The position numbers and the translations under genes were made by a program. DNA of 64,000 nt from Prosopocoilus inquinatus (lineage: Eukaryota; Arthropoda; Insecta; Coleoptera; Lucanidae): the NCBI GenBank assembly GCA_036172665.1, contig CM069876.1:5518001-5582000 (forward strand), written 5' to 3'. Below, in pieces: positions 34,275-45,500 of the stretch (position 1 is the stretch's first letter; each line of letters begins with the position of its first letter). The notes beneath the pieces are model-generated. The model was not told the origin of the DNA. It made no database searches and was given only the letters and a program-made list of their open reading frames with translations.

Positions 34275-34830
34275 AAAAAAACAGTGGAAAACAAAAATAG
34301 TAGATAAAAACACAGTTACCTGTAATCTTAATCTTAAGACTTGGATAAAATCTGTAAATTCGTACTATTTTGAGAAAGAACAATTACAGGAAACTGTATT
34401 TTCGTCTACTATTTTTTGCTTTCAACTATATTTAAAAATTGTCGCTGAATTTGTATGTACTAAGAGAACGCTAGAATTCTGATGTTTAGGAAATCATCTT
34501 CAAATATTGAACTGTGCTACCGAAAAACGCGACAAAACCGCTAAGATGACAACACTGGCACTGCGATTGAATTTGACCTAAGTACCTACGGTCGAAAGCA
34601 AAAAATAGTAGACAATTATTAGAGTTTCCTGCATTTTTTTTCTCAAAATAGTACTGTTTAGGTAAATGCAATTTCACGGATTTTACAAAAGTTGTGAACT
34701 TGTCAAATCCAAAAGACTGCAAGCTTATTAAGTGTTACTTGTAAAATCGTATTTAAAGAATAGGTACCATTTTGGAAAAAAGAAAAATTACAGGAGACTG
34801 TAATTGTCTATTATTTGTTGTGCTTTCGAC
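34275..34830. repeat. Two copies of a GAAAGCAAAAAATAGTAGAC-type MITE
   Basis: Parts at about 34275-34430 and 34587-34828 share inverted ends. These run from GAAAGCA(A/C)AA through (A)GTAGAC to ACAGTTTCCTG and TTTCTCAAAATAGTAC. The same family appears at 36515-36720 and 42766-43001. Confidence 0.55.
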
Positions 34831-35269
34831 TGCATTTTTATTAATTTTTTTTGATACTTTTTTTTCTCGAGAAAAATTAAAATAGAAAATTTGAACGGGC
34901 CCATTTAGTAAATACATATTTTTAGTTACAGCTGAAATCATTTGAAAGCTGTGTGCAAAAGAAAGGCTGCTGTGAGCAAAACAAAGGCCGATATTGCAAA
35001 ATAAGGGCCAAAGTCAACTACCCACTGTCAAGTGTCAAAACCATATAATGGCAGTACCTGTGTCCTTAGATAGAGATCGAATACCTTAGATTATCCTATT
35101 TCTAAAAAGTGACAGGAGTTGTCAATCGTTTTAGGTTAGAACACTTAGTTACACTTCTTTCTTGAAGAAATTCGTTTTCAGCTGTTACTTCTTGCGTTCT
35201 CTACTATTCCTGCTCATTCAAATTTATTCGAAATTGTTTTACGTAAAGTTATGTCTTGAATATTTTGAG

Positions 35270-36040
35270 TTAGGTTAGGAGTCGTGATAATAGATGGTGC
35301 TACAAGTGTAAATAAATTCTTTCGCTTTGTGTTTAAATCCAGTTTCCAGTTGCTTCTTTGAAGTTCTTTCTGCGCAAATGTGGGTGACAAAGTTACGACT
35401 CGTAGTTACAAATGGCGCCATATGTGTTTATTGTTCATTAGGAAAGCTCCCAACAACTAGCGGAGGTAAGGCTTCAACTGTTTCTCAAACGCTTTTTCAA
35501 AGAAGAAATTTGTCTACAACTGTTTTGAAAAACTGTTTCCCAGAAATTAAACGGAACAAGTTTAATTACGACTGTACACGTATTAACAGATGGCGCTACT
35601 TTTATTTGAAACATCTAAATTCTGTTCAACTTTATTTATTCGAAATTATATATTTTTTTCATAATGTTATTTCTTGATTTTTTTCTTAGCGTTTTTCAAT
35701 AATTGCTTCCCCCACAAATAAAGAGAACGAAATTACGATCCAGGGTAACAGATGGCGCCAAAAATGGTAAATTTTTTCGCTTTCGCTTTCAGCTACATTT
35801 CCATGCATCCGTCGTGCGCCGTGCGTTGGTCCGTCGTCAATTTGTTATTGGTGCAGCGCTGTAAATCTCTTGGCGGTTGCGAAAAATATTTAAAATCGAC
35901 CAATAAGAACTGACGACGGAACGATTCACGACACAAGACGGATGCATGGAAACGTACGTTCAGTTTTTTTTTTTTAATATTTTTAATGCGAATTACAAAC
36001 GTAAGGCGTGTGTTACCAGATGGCGCCACATTGGAAATTG
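35270..36040. repeat. Spaced GATGGCGCCA repeats
   Basis: A block resembling TTACGAxT...TAACAGATGGCGCCA occurs about five times (near 35280, 35400, 35575, 35740 and 36005) with irregular spacing of about 120-270 bp. Between the last two lies a separate MITE (35798-35952). Chance frames cross the area, but no domain is seen. Confidence 0.45.
35798..35952. mobile_element. MITE with ~54-bp inverted arms
   Basis: The left arm starts TTTCCATGCATCCGTCGTGC and the right arm ends GACGGATGCATGGAAA. Pairing extends to TTATTGGT/ACCAATAA in the centre. It is non-coding. Confidence 0.7.
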
Positions 36041-36106
36041 AATCCGAATTGATATGTCATATACGGCCAGTCCAAAGAACATTAAAAATAAAAAATGTTT
36101 TTTGTA

Positions 36107-36360
36107 AAAAATGAAAGGCGGGTGTCAAGTGTCAAATTCAAAACTAATGTCAAAATTACTGTCATCTTGAAATTTTTGGTTATGAGAATAGTCAATTCGT
36201 CTTGAAATTCAAGTTGTCAAAATAAGCGTCAGTATCGTAACCATGGTAACATCTAATTAATGAGTGTTAGGGTGCAAGTTGTCAGGCTGCATGGCTTGCT
36301 TTACTGGAACAAATTTTTAGCCGAATTGGACTGGCCGTACAAGACATTCAGCTGGCCGTG
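36107..36360 (+). repeat. CCATGGTAACATCTAATTAA repeat, copy 2
   Basis: High similarity to 7770-8010 (inside the GTAC element of RanGAP intron 2) and to 50015-50140: a shared TGTCAAAATAAGCGTC block, then CCATGGTAACATCTAATTAA, then GGCTTGCTTTACTGGAACA. Its own ends are not clear. Confidence 0.55.
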
Positions 36361-36514
36361 CTTAAAACTTATTCCTCGAGTTCTTTTTCAGTTGCTTTGA
36401 TTTTGATTTTAATCCTCCCGGTTTCAACTTAAAGACGATTCGGTAAATTTCTTGTTTTTTTTTTTCTTTCTTTTCTGACGTATTTCATACGTACTGTCGG
36501 AAGTGGTCGGAAGC

Positions 36515-36720
36515 AAAAAGAAGCCAGAAAATAAGCAGACAAATTATAGTTTCCAATATTCACAGATAACATTTAAAAAATTTAAAAGCTTTCAAAATAA
36601 TGTTTAAAACTTTGATAGAATCTGTGAATTCGTCTTTAATCTGTGGCATTTTGAGAAAGAATAATTACAGGAAACTGTAATGTGTCTACTTTTTTGCTTT
36701 AAATTGTACAATTATTCTGC
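36515..36720. mobile_element. MITE of the GAAAGCAAAAA family
   Basis: Imperfect inverted repeats around AAATTATAGTTTCC on the left and GGAAACTGTAATGTGTCTAC on the right. It is related to 34275-34830 and 42766-43001. Confidence 0.5.
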
Positions 36721-36909
36721 ATTCGTAAATATGCGCTTGAGAGAAATTTTGGAAATAAGTTTTCACTTTTCCGTGTTTGTGAATTTTTTTTATAAATCAA
36801 CAAAATATGAAACCGTCTGTAATTATGGTTGCTAAAAATAATTTTGATTTCTTACTTTAGGTTTTAGAGACAGGCGAGATGTCGCCACTTGAGCTGTATT
36901 AGGTAATAT

Positions 36910-37908
36910 TAGTGTTGTGAGTCGGTAATATTAGAGAGTTTTAGCAACATTCAGAAATAAATACGGTAAACCTAACCTACAGAAGATCAGCTTATGCGCA
37001 TGTGCGCATCGCTATTTAGAAACCGAGTTACGCCATTCAAATGTGTTTAGCGTTTGCTTTATCGTTTAATAAATTTTGGAATATTGGCACATTTTATGTT
37101 GAATGCCACGATGAAATGCAGTTGGTAGCGCTCTGTGTTTGTCCACACCGTGACAACAACGCAATACTTAAGTCAAAAACGTTTAAAGAAATGAATAGTA
37201 TGAGTAAAAGTAAAACCTATATGTTACTCTTATAAGATCGAATAAGAAATACCAGTATGTCAAGAAACTCAGTCACAGAAAAGTAATAAGTGAGGTTAAG
37301 TAAAATAAAACGATAAGCGGTATGGCTGAATGTCTAAATTTCTATTCTACGTTATTTTGTAAACCATATTAAATCGGGTGATTTTGACGTTCATCGTAAT
37401 TTTTACCGGAAAGTTGCTAAAACTCCCTATTACCACGTTACCTTACGGTAAATTTCCAATGTTACCGGTAAGGTAACATTCATTTGTTACCGTTTGTTGT
37501 CAACATAACGTAATTTCGAATTGCACACTTGCAAAATGCAAGTAAACTAGTGAAACAAATGGTCAAGGAATATTTCTGATTACTTAAGAAAATCGTAAAT
37601 ACTGAAAAACTAAATAAATATTTCATAACTTAAAATGATTTTCGTTTACAGGTAAATTTATTTAGTGGAAACACGTAATATTAAATATTGGAAACCTTAT
37701 TATTAAAGAAAGACAAAAATATAATGTGTATCCGTTATCAATTTTGTCAGAAAATTGAGTAAATGGTACATTTTTAGTTAAAAGTGTAATTGGTAACTCC
37801 GGCGCGAGATGTCGCCACTTAAGCTGTAATTGATAATGTAATAATATTACGGTAACATTACCGATAAGGTAACATTAAAAATAAATTACCGGTAATTTAA
37901 CAACACTA
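36910..37908 (+). mobile_element. hAT-like element (copy 3) with a nested inverted-repeat insert
   Basis: It begins TAGTGTTGTGAGTCGG and ends AACAACACTA like the 8997-9838 element. After about 20 bp the homology breaks and resumes at 37440. The break is bounded by TAGAGAGTTTTAGCAAC (36932) and GTTGCTAAAACTCCCTA (to 37439), a second inverted-repeat element. A further internal fragment of the same hAT-like family precedes it at 36860-36909. Confidence 0.55.
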
Positions 37909-37938
37909 GTCATATTATGATTAAAAACTAGTAATTAT

Positions 37939-38860
37939 CTTTAATGTTACTTTACCGGTAATGTTACCGTAATATTACCAATTACTAGAGATGGGCCAGG
38001 GAATGAACCCGGTGCATAGAAAGCACCCATATGGGTGCATTCACCAGGGTGCATACATGAATGCACCAGGTGCATTCAAAAATTTAAATTTCCCGCGTAA
38101 ACCGAACGAGAAATAACCTTTTTTTGATATTATTTAATTATTTGCAGGTGGTTTATAAGTTTATATGTTTCATAGTGTGTCGTGAATAGCTGAATAGTAA
38201 ACTTTTAAGTTTAAGCGAAAGCCTTATAGCTTAAAGACTGAATAAAATGAGTAACTTCTTGAAATTACCGTTGTCTAGCGATGGTCCGCACAAAATATAT
38301 TATATTTTATGTCATTTTGAAGCATTTTTTTATGTCTTATGTTAATGTAGGCAATTGGACAACCACCGGGTGCATTGTGGGTGCATTCCGTGATTCCACC
38401 GGTGCAAACGATTGCACCGGGTGGAATCCCATCTCTACCAATTCCAAATCAAGTGGCGACATCTAGCGCCGGAGTTACCAATTACACTTTTAACTAAAAA
38501 TGTGATTTCTGCTCAATTTTCTGATCGATTTGATACCGAATACGCATTACATTTTTGACTTTTGTTAAAAATCAGGTTTACAATGTTTAATATTATGTGT
38601 TTCCACTAAATAAACTCAAGTCATTTTAGGTTAAGAGATATTTATATCCTATTTTAGTATTTACGTTTTTTTCCAAATAATCAAAAATATTCCTTGACGA
38701 TTTCTTTCGTTGGTTTACTTGAATTTTGTAAGTGTGCAACTCGAAATTACGTTATCTTGACGACAGAGGTAACAAACGGTAAGAAATGAATGTTACCTTA
38801 CCGGTAACATTGGAAATTTACCCTAAGGTAACGTGGTAATTTTAGCGATTCACAACCCTA
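37939..38860 (-). mobile_element. hAT-like element (copy 4), inverted, carrying a nested MITE
   Basis: Reverse-complement copy of the 8997-9838 family ending TCACAACCCTA, placed head-to-head with copy 3. The outer 40 bp of its other end are missing. It is interrupted by the complete MITE 37986-38437. Confidence 0.65.
37986..38437 (+). mobile_element. hAT-like MITE (TAGAGATGGG family), complete
   Basis: The termini are TAGAGATGGGCC and CCCATCTCTA. The flanks CCAATTAC (37978-37985) and CCAATTCC (38438-38445) form an 8-bp target duplication with one mismatch. Host-element sequence resumes exactly outside. The interior is rich in GGTGCATT palindromes. Confidence 0.8.
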
Positions 38861-39179
38861 TTATAAACTACCATAATCATTTCTTTGATCGGTTTGATCG
38901 AAAGCGGCTTCCAGTAATAATTGTTAAAAAAGAAATAATAACAATTGATTCCTTTTTACAGTACAGAACGTAAATAGGTAAATTTTAAATTTATACATAA
39001 AATTAGCAGTTGCACTGAAATTCTGTATTTACGGAGAATAATGACAGATCTGGCAACGTTCCGTGACGAAACGAGGGTCTTTCACCTGTTTAAAATGCTT
39101 TGTTATGATTGGTAGATAAGTGTGTACCAACAAAGCGGTAAAAGCGTAAAAGAAATCACCACTTCCGGTTTTTAAAAGA

Positions 39180-39536
39180 CGTGTGCAGCCGATGTGATAA
39201 CGGGTAGCTCCGTGTTCAGAGTAAACTCGAGACCGTGTTTTCCGAAAAATGTTGTGAATTTTTAATCGGTAAGGTGTCGGTGCATTCGCATTCGCTATTA
39301 AAGACGGGTATTGTGTTCATCAGATAGTGGCTGAAGGCTGAAGACAAGACGGGAAGCCTAATCAAAGCTTGTGTTGGAAATGGCATTAATTTCGTTAACA
39401 GCGACGAACTGACTGTTTATCTGGTGGAGAGCTGCTTGATTTGGAAGCGTAATGGCACGAAATATCGATCTGTAATTTGCGTCGTGCGGATTAACGTGAA
39501 TTAATGAAGTTGCCCGTATCGATCACGGTATAGGTT
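39180..39536 (+). promoter_or_regulatory. Probable promoter and 5' UTR of CECR2/dikar
   Basis: GC content rises, with a candidate donor GTAAGG near 39271, suggesting a non-coding first exon. ATGs here are followed quickly by stops. No core-promoter element is convincing. Confidence 0.35.
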
Positions 39537-39564
39537 ATGTTTCCAACTTTCATTAGCATCCTAG
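39537..39564 (+). CDS. dik: CECR2 exon 1 (provisional start)
   Basis: MFPTFISIL, ending in phase 1 before the donor GTGTGT. It was chosen because it is the only upstream ATG I found that joins the next exon in frame (giving ...LDIQSWWEVP). An upstream alternative exon is possible. Confidence 0.45.
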
Positions 39565-42500
39565 GTGTGTTTACAGATCGTTTGATTATTTTACTTGCGC
39601 TCAGATTACGAATGCCCGCTGTTAATAACAACTCTGGCCTTCGTTTCTAGATATTCAATCATGGTGGGAGGTTCCCAGTATTGCACATTTTTGTTCGCTT
39701 TTTCGAACTGCTTTTAACCTTTTGGATTTTGATATCGAGGTATGTGCATTTTAACATTGTAATGTTAAATATGAAAAAAGAAAACTTGTATTCAAGGATC
39801 TTGAAGAAGCGCTCTTAACGGATGGAACCGAAGAGACCTCTTGGTTGCAGGAACTCATAGTGAGACTGTTAAGCGGTTGCTTACCCAATAATGAGATATC
39901 AACGTTTAATTATCAGATGTTCTTGAGACGACTGTTTCGTCAGAAATGTCAGGATCAGTATAACCCATTTAATACAGACATCGATTTTCAGTTGCTCCCG
40001 CTTCGAACTAAAGTCGATATATTACATGCCCTCTGTGACTTTCGTTTAGATGCGGACGACGTTCTTGATCAGTTGAAGAACCTCGAGTCTGACAGTCTTA
40101 GAGTTGAACCCCTCGGTTATGATGATAACCAATCGGCTTATTGGTACTTTTACGGCACGCGTCTTTACCGCGAAGATTTCAAGAACAAAAATAGCAAGAA
40201 GGAAAAATCCATCTGGCAGGTAATTTGCTTTACAGAGGAGGACTGGTTTCAATTGGCGAAGAAGTTCAAGAAGGCCACCTCGAAAACAGAGAAGCAGTTG
40301 TATAGAACTCTAACTGAGAATTTCCTGCCAGAATTGCCGAGATTATTCCGTGAAAAAGAACGTCTGGCAAGGAAACGGTTACTTGAGAATCAACCTCGAA
40401 GGACATCAAGTCGTATAAGAAAGCAGGTAAAGTGTAAACAATAATCCACACTTTCTCTTATGCATAATCACATACAGGTGATGGGTTCAATTTTTATCAC
40501 ACATTCTATTTTAATTTCAAAACCTAACGGCCATTTTCATAATCAGACTTTAAATTTAAAATTACTTTAACCTAAAAAAATACTAAGTACAAAGTTTTTT
40601 TAATGTCGAACCAGACAGAATATGATGGGAACACACTCAATGTTTCGCTATAGATTTATAGCTTCCTCGGGAAGCTATAAAGTAAATAAAAAAAAATACA
40701 TTTGTTTCCCTGTACTTAAAGTGACTTTAAATTAAAATTTCCTTAAAGGGCCGTTTTTATAATCAGACTTTAAATTTAAAGAGTATCGGCCATTTTCATA
40801 ATCAGACTTTAAGGAAGCTTTAATTTAAAGTCACTTTAAGTGTAGGGAAACAAATGTATTTTTTTAGGTTAAAAGAAATTTTAAATTTAAAGTCTGATTA
40901 TGAAAACGGCCCTATGATTATGAAAATGGTCCTTAGGGTCGATTTCATAACAGGATTTTAAATTTAAAGTTACTTTAATCTAAAAAAATACATTTGTTTC
41001 CCTACACTTAAAGTGACTTTAAATTAAAGCTTCCTTAAAGTCTGATTATGAAAACGGCCGTTATAGTCATAAGTATTTTTCTGCTGATAACGTTCAATTA
41101 TTTAAATACAGGAAGCATTAAAGAATTAAAAAATAAAAACTTTGCTTAGGTGTATCAAAATTCATTAAATATATACTGATTGTGTTAATTTTATTCAACA
41201 TTATTCTGTATTGAGTAGGTTAAATTTAAAGGTCTGTTGCTATGGTAACAACCAATCATAAAGCTTTTTGACTGGTTGTTACTTTAGCAACAGTCTGTTA
41301 AATTTAATGTCAATGTCAGGTCAAAAAGCGAGCGTAGGATGTCGCTGTTTTATCTGTTCGTTAAATTTAACAGATAAAACAGCGACATCCTATGATCGCT
41401 TTTTGACCTGACATTGCAGTAGGATAGACAAATTGAAGCGGATTTGCTCCTAATAAGTCCCCCCTGCAAGGCGGCCATTGAAAGTTTTAAAAAATTTTCT
41501 TGCAAATCGTTTTTGATTGCAGTGAAAACCTCAAGCAGCCTCTGTACAGCTGTTTCAGCCCTGTTTGGGGCTTCATCAGCAGAGACAAACAGGACTGAAA
41601 CAGCTGTACAGAGGCTGCTTGAGGTTTTCACTGCAATAAAAAACGATTTGCAACAAAATTTTTTAAATTTAATGCAGTGGGAATGTCGAGCTACGTCTCT
41701 GCTGAAGAAGCCCCAAGCAGGGCTGAAACAGCTGTCCAGAGGCTGCTCGAGGTTTTCACTGCAATCAAAAACGATTTGCACAAAATTTTTCTAAAAACTT
41801 TCATTATGCTTTGACAGCAAGGATGGCCGCCTTGCATGGGGGACTTATTAGGAGCAAATCCCGCTTCAATTTGTTAGTAAGATGTCGCTATTTTATTTGT
41901 TCGTTAAATTTAACATCGCAATTGCGAATAAATTGGACATGTCGTTTTTGTTTGCAGTGGAAATGTCGAGCTACGTCTCTGCTGAAGAAGCCCCAAGCAG
42001 GGCTGAAACAGCTGTCCAGAGGCTGCTCGAGGTTTTCACTGCAATCAAGAACGATTTGCACAAAATTTTTCTAAAATTTTCATTATGCTTTGACAGCAAG
42101 CATGGCCGCCTTGCATGGGGGACTTATTAGGAGCAAATCCCGCTTCAATTGGTCTATCCTACTGCAATGTCAGGTCAAAAAGCGATAGTAAGATGTCGCT
42201 ATTTTATCTGTTCATCACTCTTACATCGCAATTGCGAATAAATTGGACAAGTCGTTTTTGTTTGCAGTGGAAATGTCGAGCTACGTCTCTGCTGAAGAAG
42301 CCCCAAGCAGGGCTGAAACAGCTGTCCAGAGGCTGCTCGAGGTTTTCACTGCAATCAAGAACGATTTGCACAAAATTTTTGTTAAATTTAACGTTCTTTA
42401 TGATTGATTGTTACCATAGCAACAGACCTACGTTAAATTTAAAGGTTTGTTACCGTAGCAACAAACCATAAAGCTTTATGATTGGTTGTTACCAAAGGAA

Positions 42501-45500
42501 CAGATCTTTAAATTTAAAAATTTAAGTTTGTTCTTGTCCGATGAAAATTGTAAGTACAAAGTTTTTTTAATCTCAAACCGTACAGTAGCTATAAATCTAT
42601 AGCGAAACGTTGAGTGTGTTCCCTTCATTTTTCTGTTCGGTTTGAGATTAAAAAAACTTTGTACTTTAAATTTAATGAAAAATTTTTTAAATACAGAAAT
42701 ACAGAATAGCCTCTAATTTCTGACTTTTATGCCTTGTGCTGGACTCAAAATTAATCTCATCTACAGTTGAAAGCAAAAAAAGTAGACAAACCACAGTTTC
42801 CTGTAATCATTCTTTCTCAAAATGCCATTGATTAAAGACGGGTTCACAATTTTACGAAAGGTTTAAACTTGTTAATTTTGAAAGCTTTTAATTTTTTTAA
42901 ATGTTATCTGTGAAGTCGTCCTTAATCACCACTATTTTCAGAAAGAATGATTACAAGAAACTGTAGTTGGTCTACTTTTTTTTTGCCTCCGATTGTACAA
43001 TTTTTGTATACAGTGAAATCTCTGATAAGACACCAACCATCGCCAATTATCTGTCCGCCTGTAAGAAGTGTCCGCTTATTAGAGAGAATTTTATTAAAAG
43101 ATTCTATAGAAAAGTTCCATAAAATTGTCTGGTTACGAGTGGTGTCCATTTATCATAGATGTCCATAGTGAGAGGTTTCACTGTATTGTATATTTACTTT
43201 TGGAAAATATTTAGCTTCATTACACATACAAAAAAAAAATAATGATATGTATCTCTGTATTTGAATCTGTTTTGAAAAGATTTGTCTTCTTTTTATTTCA
43301 GGAGATAATCGCAGTAGAAGAAGAAAAATTTGAGGTACAAAAACAGATAGACATAGAAAAGGAAAAGCAGAAACAGGAGGAGGAAAAACGGAGAACCAAG
43401 AGGAAAGAAGCATATGAGCGCAGAACTAGATTACGTGAACAAAGCGAAGACAGACAGAGCGAACAGTCAAATGATCGGTATGAAATGGCTGGTGCAAAAA
43501 CGAGGGACAAAAAGGCAAAGGCCAGACAACGACAGAACTCTGAAAGTTCCACGAGCAGCAGAGGTTAGTCATTATATTTAATTTTTTGTTCGTATTAATT
43601 AATCTATCAGATTAATTGTATATTTAGTAATCAGGAATGATGCAATATGTGACATACGTTACATGTACCCCGCCTTCAGAAAAAAAAATCCTTATTAAAG
43701 TAACCATTTACAGTAGATGTATTATATAAATACATAGAAAAGAAATTTCCTTTCTATCTCTGATAGAAGGGGTGACCAGAAAAAAGCGCACAGGAGAAAA
43801 CCCCACATGAAAAATGCGCACAAGAAAAAAGCGCACAGAGAAAATTGCTCACACGGAAAAAAGTCCACATAGAAATTTGCGCACACAGAAAAATGCGCAC
43901 ACAGAAAAATGCGCACACAGAAAAAAGCGCACAGAGAAAATTGCTCACAGGGAAAAAAGCCCACACAGAAATTTGCGCACCCAGAAAAATACGCACATCG
44001 AAAAATGCGCACACAGAAAAATGCGCACATGGAAAATTGCTCACACGGAAAAAAGCCCACACAGAAATGTTCACACACAGAAAAATACCCGCACCGAAAA
44101 ATGCTCACATAGAAAAATGCTCACACACAAAAGTACGCACATGTGTATTATTTTCTCGTAGACAAAGTTTAATAATGCAGAGACGCCGTTTACGGGTCGT
44201 ACTACGACAAGTTATTAACCGGACTGACGTACAATTTTTAGAAAAATTTTTGTGCAAATCGTTTTTGATTGCAGTGAGAACCTCGAGCAGCCTCTGGACA
44301 GCTGTTTCAGCCCTGCTTGGGGCTTCTTCAGCAGAAACGTAGCTCGACATTCCCACTGCAGACCAAAAACGACTTGCCCAATTTATTCGCAAATGCGATG
44401 TAAGAATGATGAACATATAAAATAGCGACATCTTACTATCGTCTCTGCTGAAGAAGCCCCAAGCAGGGCTGAAACAGCTGTCCAGAGGCTGCTCGAGGTT
44501 CTCACTGCAATCAAAAACGATTTGCACAAAATTTTTCTAAAATCTTTCATTATGCTTTGATAGCAAGCATGGCCGCCTTGCATGGGGGACTCATTAGGAG
44601 CAAATCCCGCTTCAATTTGTCTATCCTACTGCAATGTTAGGTCAAAAAGCGATAGTAAGATGTCGCTATTTTATATGTACAATTTTTAAGTTCGAAACTT
44701 AATTGTATAAACTTTTGCAATAATATTACTAAATTTTTTCGTTAAAATTGGAACTAGTTCATATTTGTGGGCTTTTTTCCGTGTGAGCAATTTTCTCTGT
44801 GCGCTTTTTTCTTGTGCGCATTTTTCATTGTGCGTTTTTTTATGTGCGCATTTTTCATGGAATCGATAGAAGGTTGGTTGATCTACGTCAACGTGTTTGT
44901 ATAAAACAGAGATAGACAGGAAATATCTTTTCTGTGTATTTATATAATCCACCCTCTGTGATTTTCTTTTATAAACTTGGCGACACATAGATGGCGTTTA
45001 TAAAGTTCGATGAATTACCCCTAGCTTCACAAAAATTATTTAATCATTGATTAATCTAACAGCATGATTAAAGCCTGTGATTGTTTGGGTGAAACAATAT
45101 AATTGGTTGTTTCAAATCTATTGTTAACTTCGTTCAATGATGTTCCTTAATCAGAGAATTAAATTAATCGCTGGTTAACATTTTTTTTGTGAAACTCACT
45201 GTAAGGAGGGTAAAGTAAATACGCGGTAAACGGTTCCTTTCCTCTCCAAAAATTTGGACGAACGCTTGAAGGGCAACAAATAGGAAACTGAACTTTACTT
45301 TTTACTTTGTCGCTGTCACAGATCATTCCGATTATACATTTTAATAGAATTTTAACTTGTTTAAAATAATGTAGAATATTTCCGTAAAAGGAAATACCAC
45401 AAGAAATATTAATAAAAAAGGTACAGTGATGTACAGCATGTTTAAGTTTTGAAACCTATTTTTTAGATTTTAAAATGTCTCCATTCTCGTCTCTCATCAC

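Larger units (their letters stand above)
41311..42382. repeat. Retrozyme-like hammerhead repeat array in CECR2 intron 3
   Basis: Three direct plus-strand units have their ribozyme cores at 41702, 41982 and 42292 (spacing 280 and 310 bp). One inverted unit to the left has its ribozyme on the minus strand at 41538-41586. Units share AAAACGATTTGCACAAAATT, GGCCGCCTTGCATGGGGGAC, CAGGTCAAAAAGCGAT and GTTTGCAGTGGAAATGTCG. The 30-bp length difference is a block (GTCAGGTCAAAAAGCG) missing from one unit. No unit encodes a protein. Tandem ~300-bp units with one type I hammerhead each is the organisation known for retrozymes. Confidence 0.8.
44231..44678. repeat. Inverted pair of retrozyme-like units in CECR2 intron 4
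   Basis: The left unit (to about 44437) reads on the minus strand and the right unit on the plus strand. They share AAAACGATTTGCACAAAATT, the ribozyme and, on the right, GGCCGCCTTGCATGGGGGAC and the TAGGTCAAAAAGCGAT block. The upstream part of the right unit is fused abruptly to ACATCTTACTATC just before the ribozyme, so 5' sequence is deleted. Confidence 0.75.
43790..44860. mobile_element. Foldback element with minisatellite arms and a ribozyme core
   Basis: The left segment around 43806-43870 and the right segment 44762-44830 are reverse complements over about 60 bp (ATGAAAAATGCGCACAAG, GAAAATTGCTCACACGG). The left arm has expanded into a long minisatellite. The interior holds an inverted pair of retrozyme-like units (44231-44678). 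Confidence 0.65.

Noticed and set aside
41222..41310. Palindrome as a transcription terminator
   Set aside because: Hairpin terminators do not apply to this animal polymerase II gene; it is part of a dispersed MITE-like repeat.
41350..42471. Several 80-140 codon frames with a shared SLLKKPQAGLKQL-type peptide
   Set aside because: The shared peptide is simply the hammerhead ribozyme read in frame. Frames are short, inconsistent between units and occur on both strands.
43722..44108. Cys/Phe-rich minus-strand frames
   Set aside because: Opposite-strand reading of the same minisatellite.
43790..44145. Possible CRISPR-like array
   Set aside because: Repeats are 14-16 bp, contiguous and degenerate, without unique spacers, in a eukaryotic intron.
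43814..44342. Long plus-strand frames with His/Thr/Glu/Lys repeats (for example 43845-44342)
   Set aside because: They are translations of a stop-free minisatellite, open in several frames at once, running on into a ribozyme repeat. No splice link or start context.
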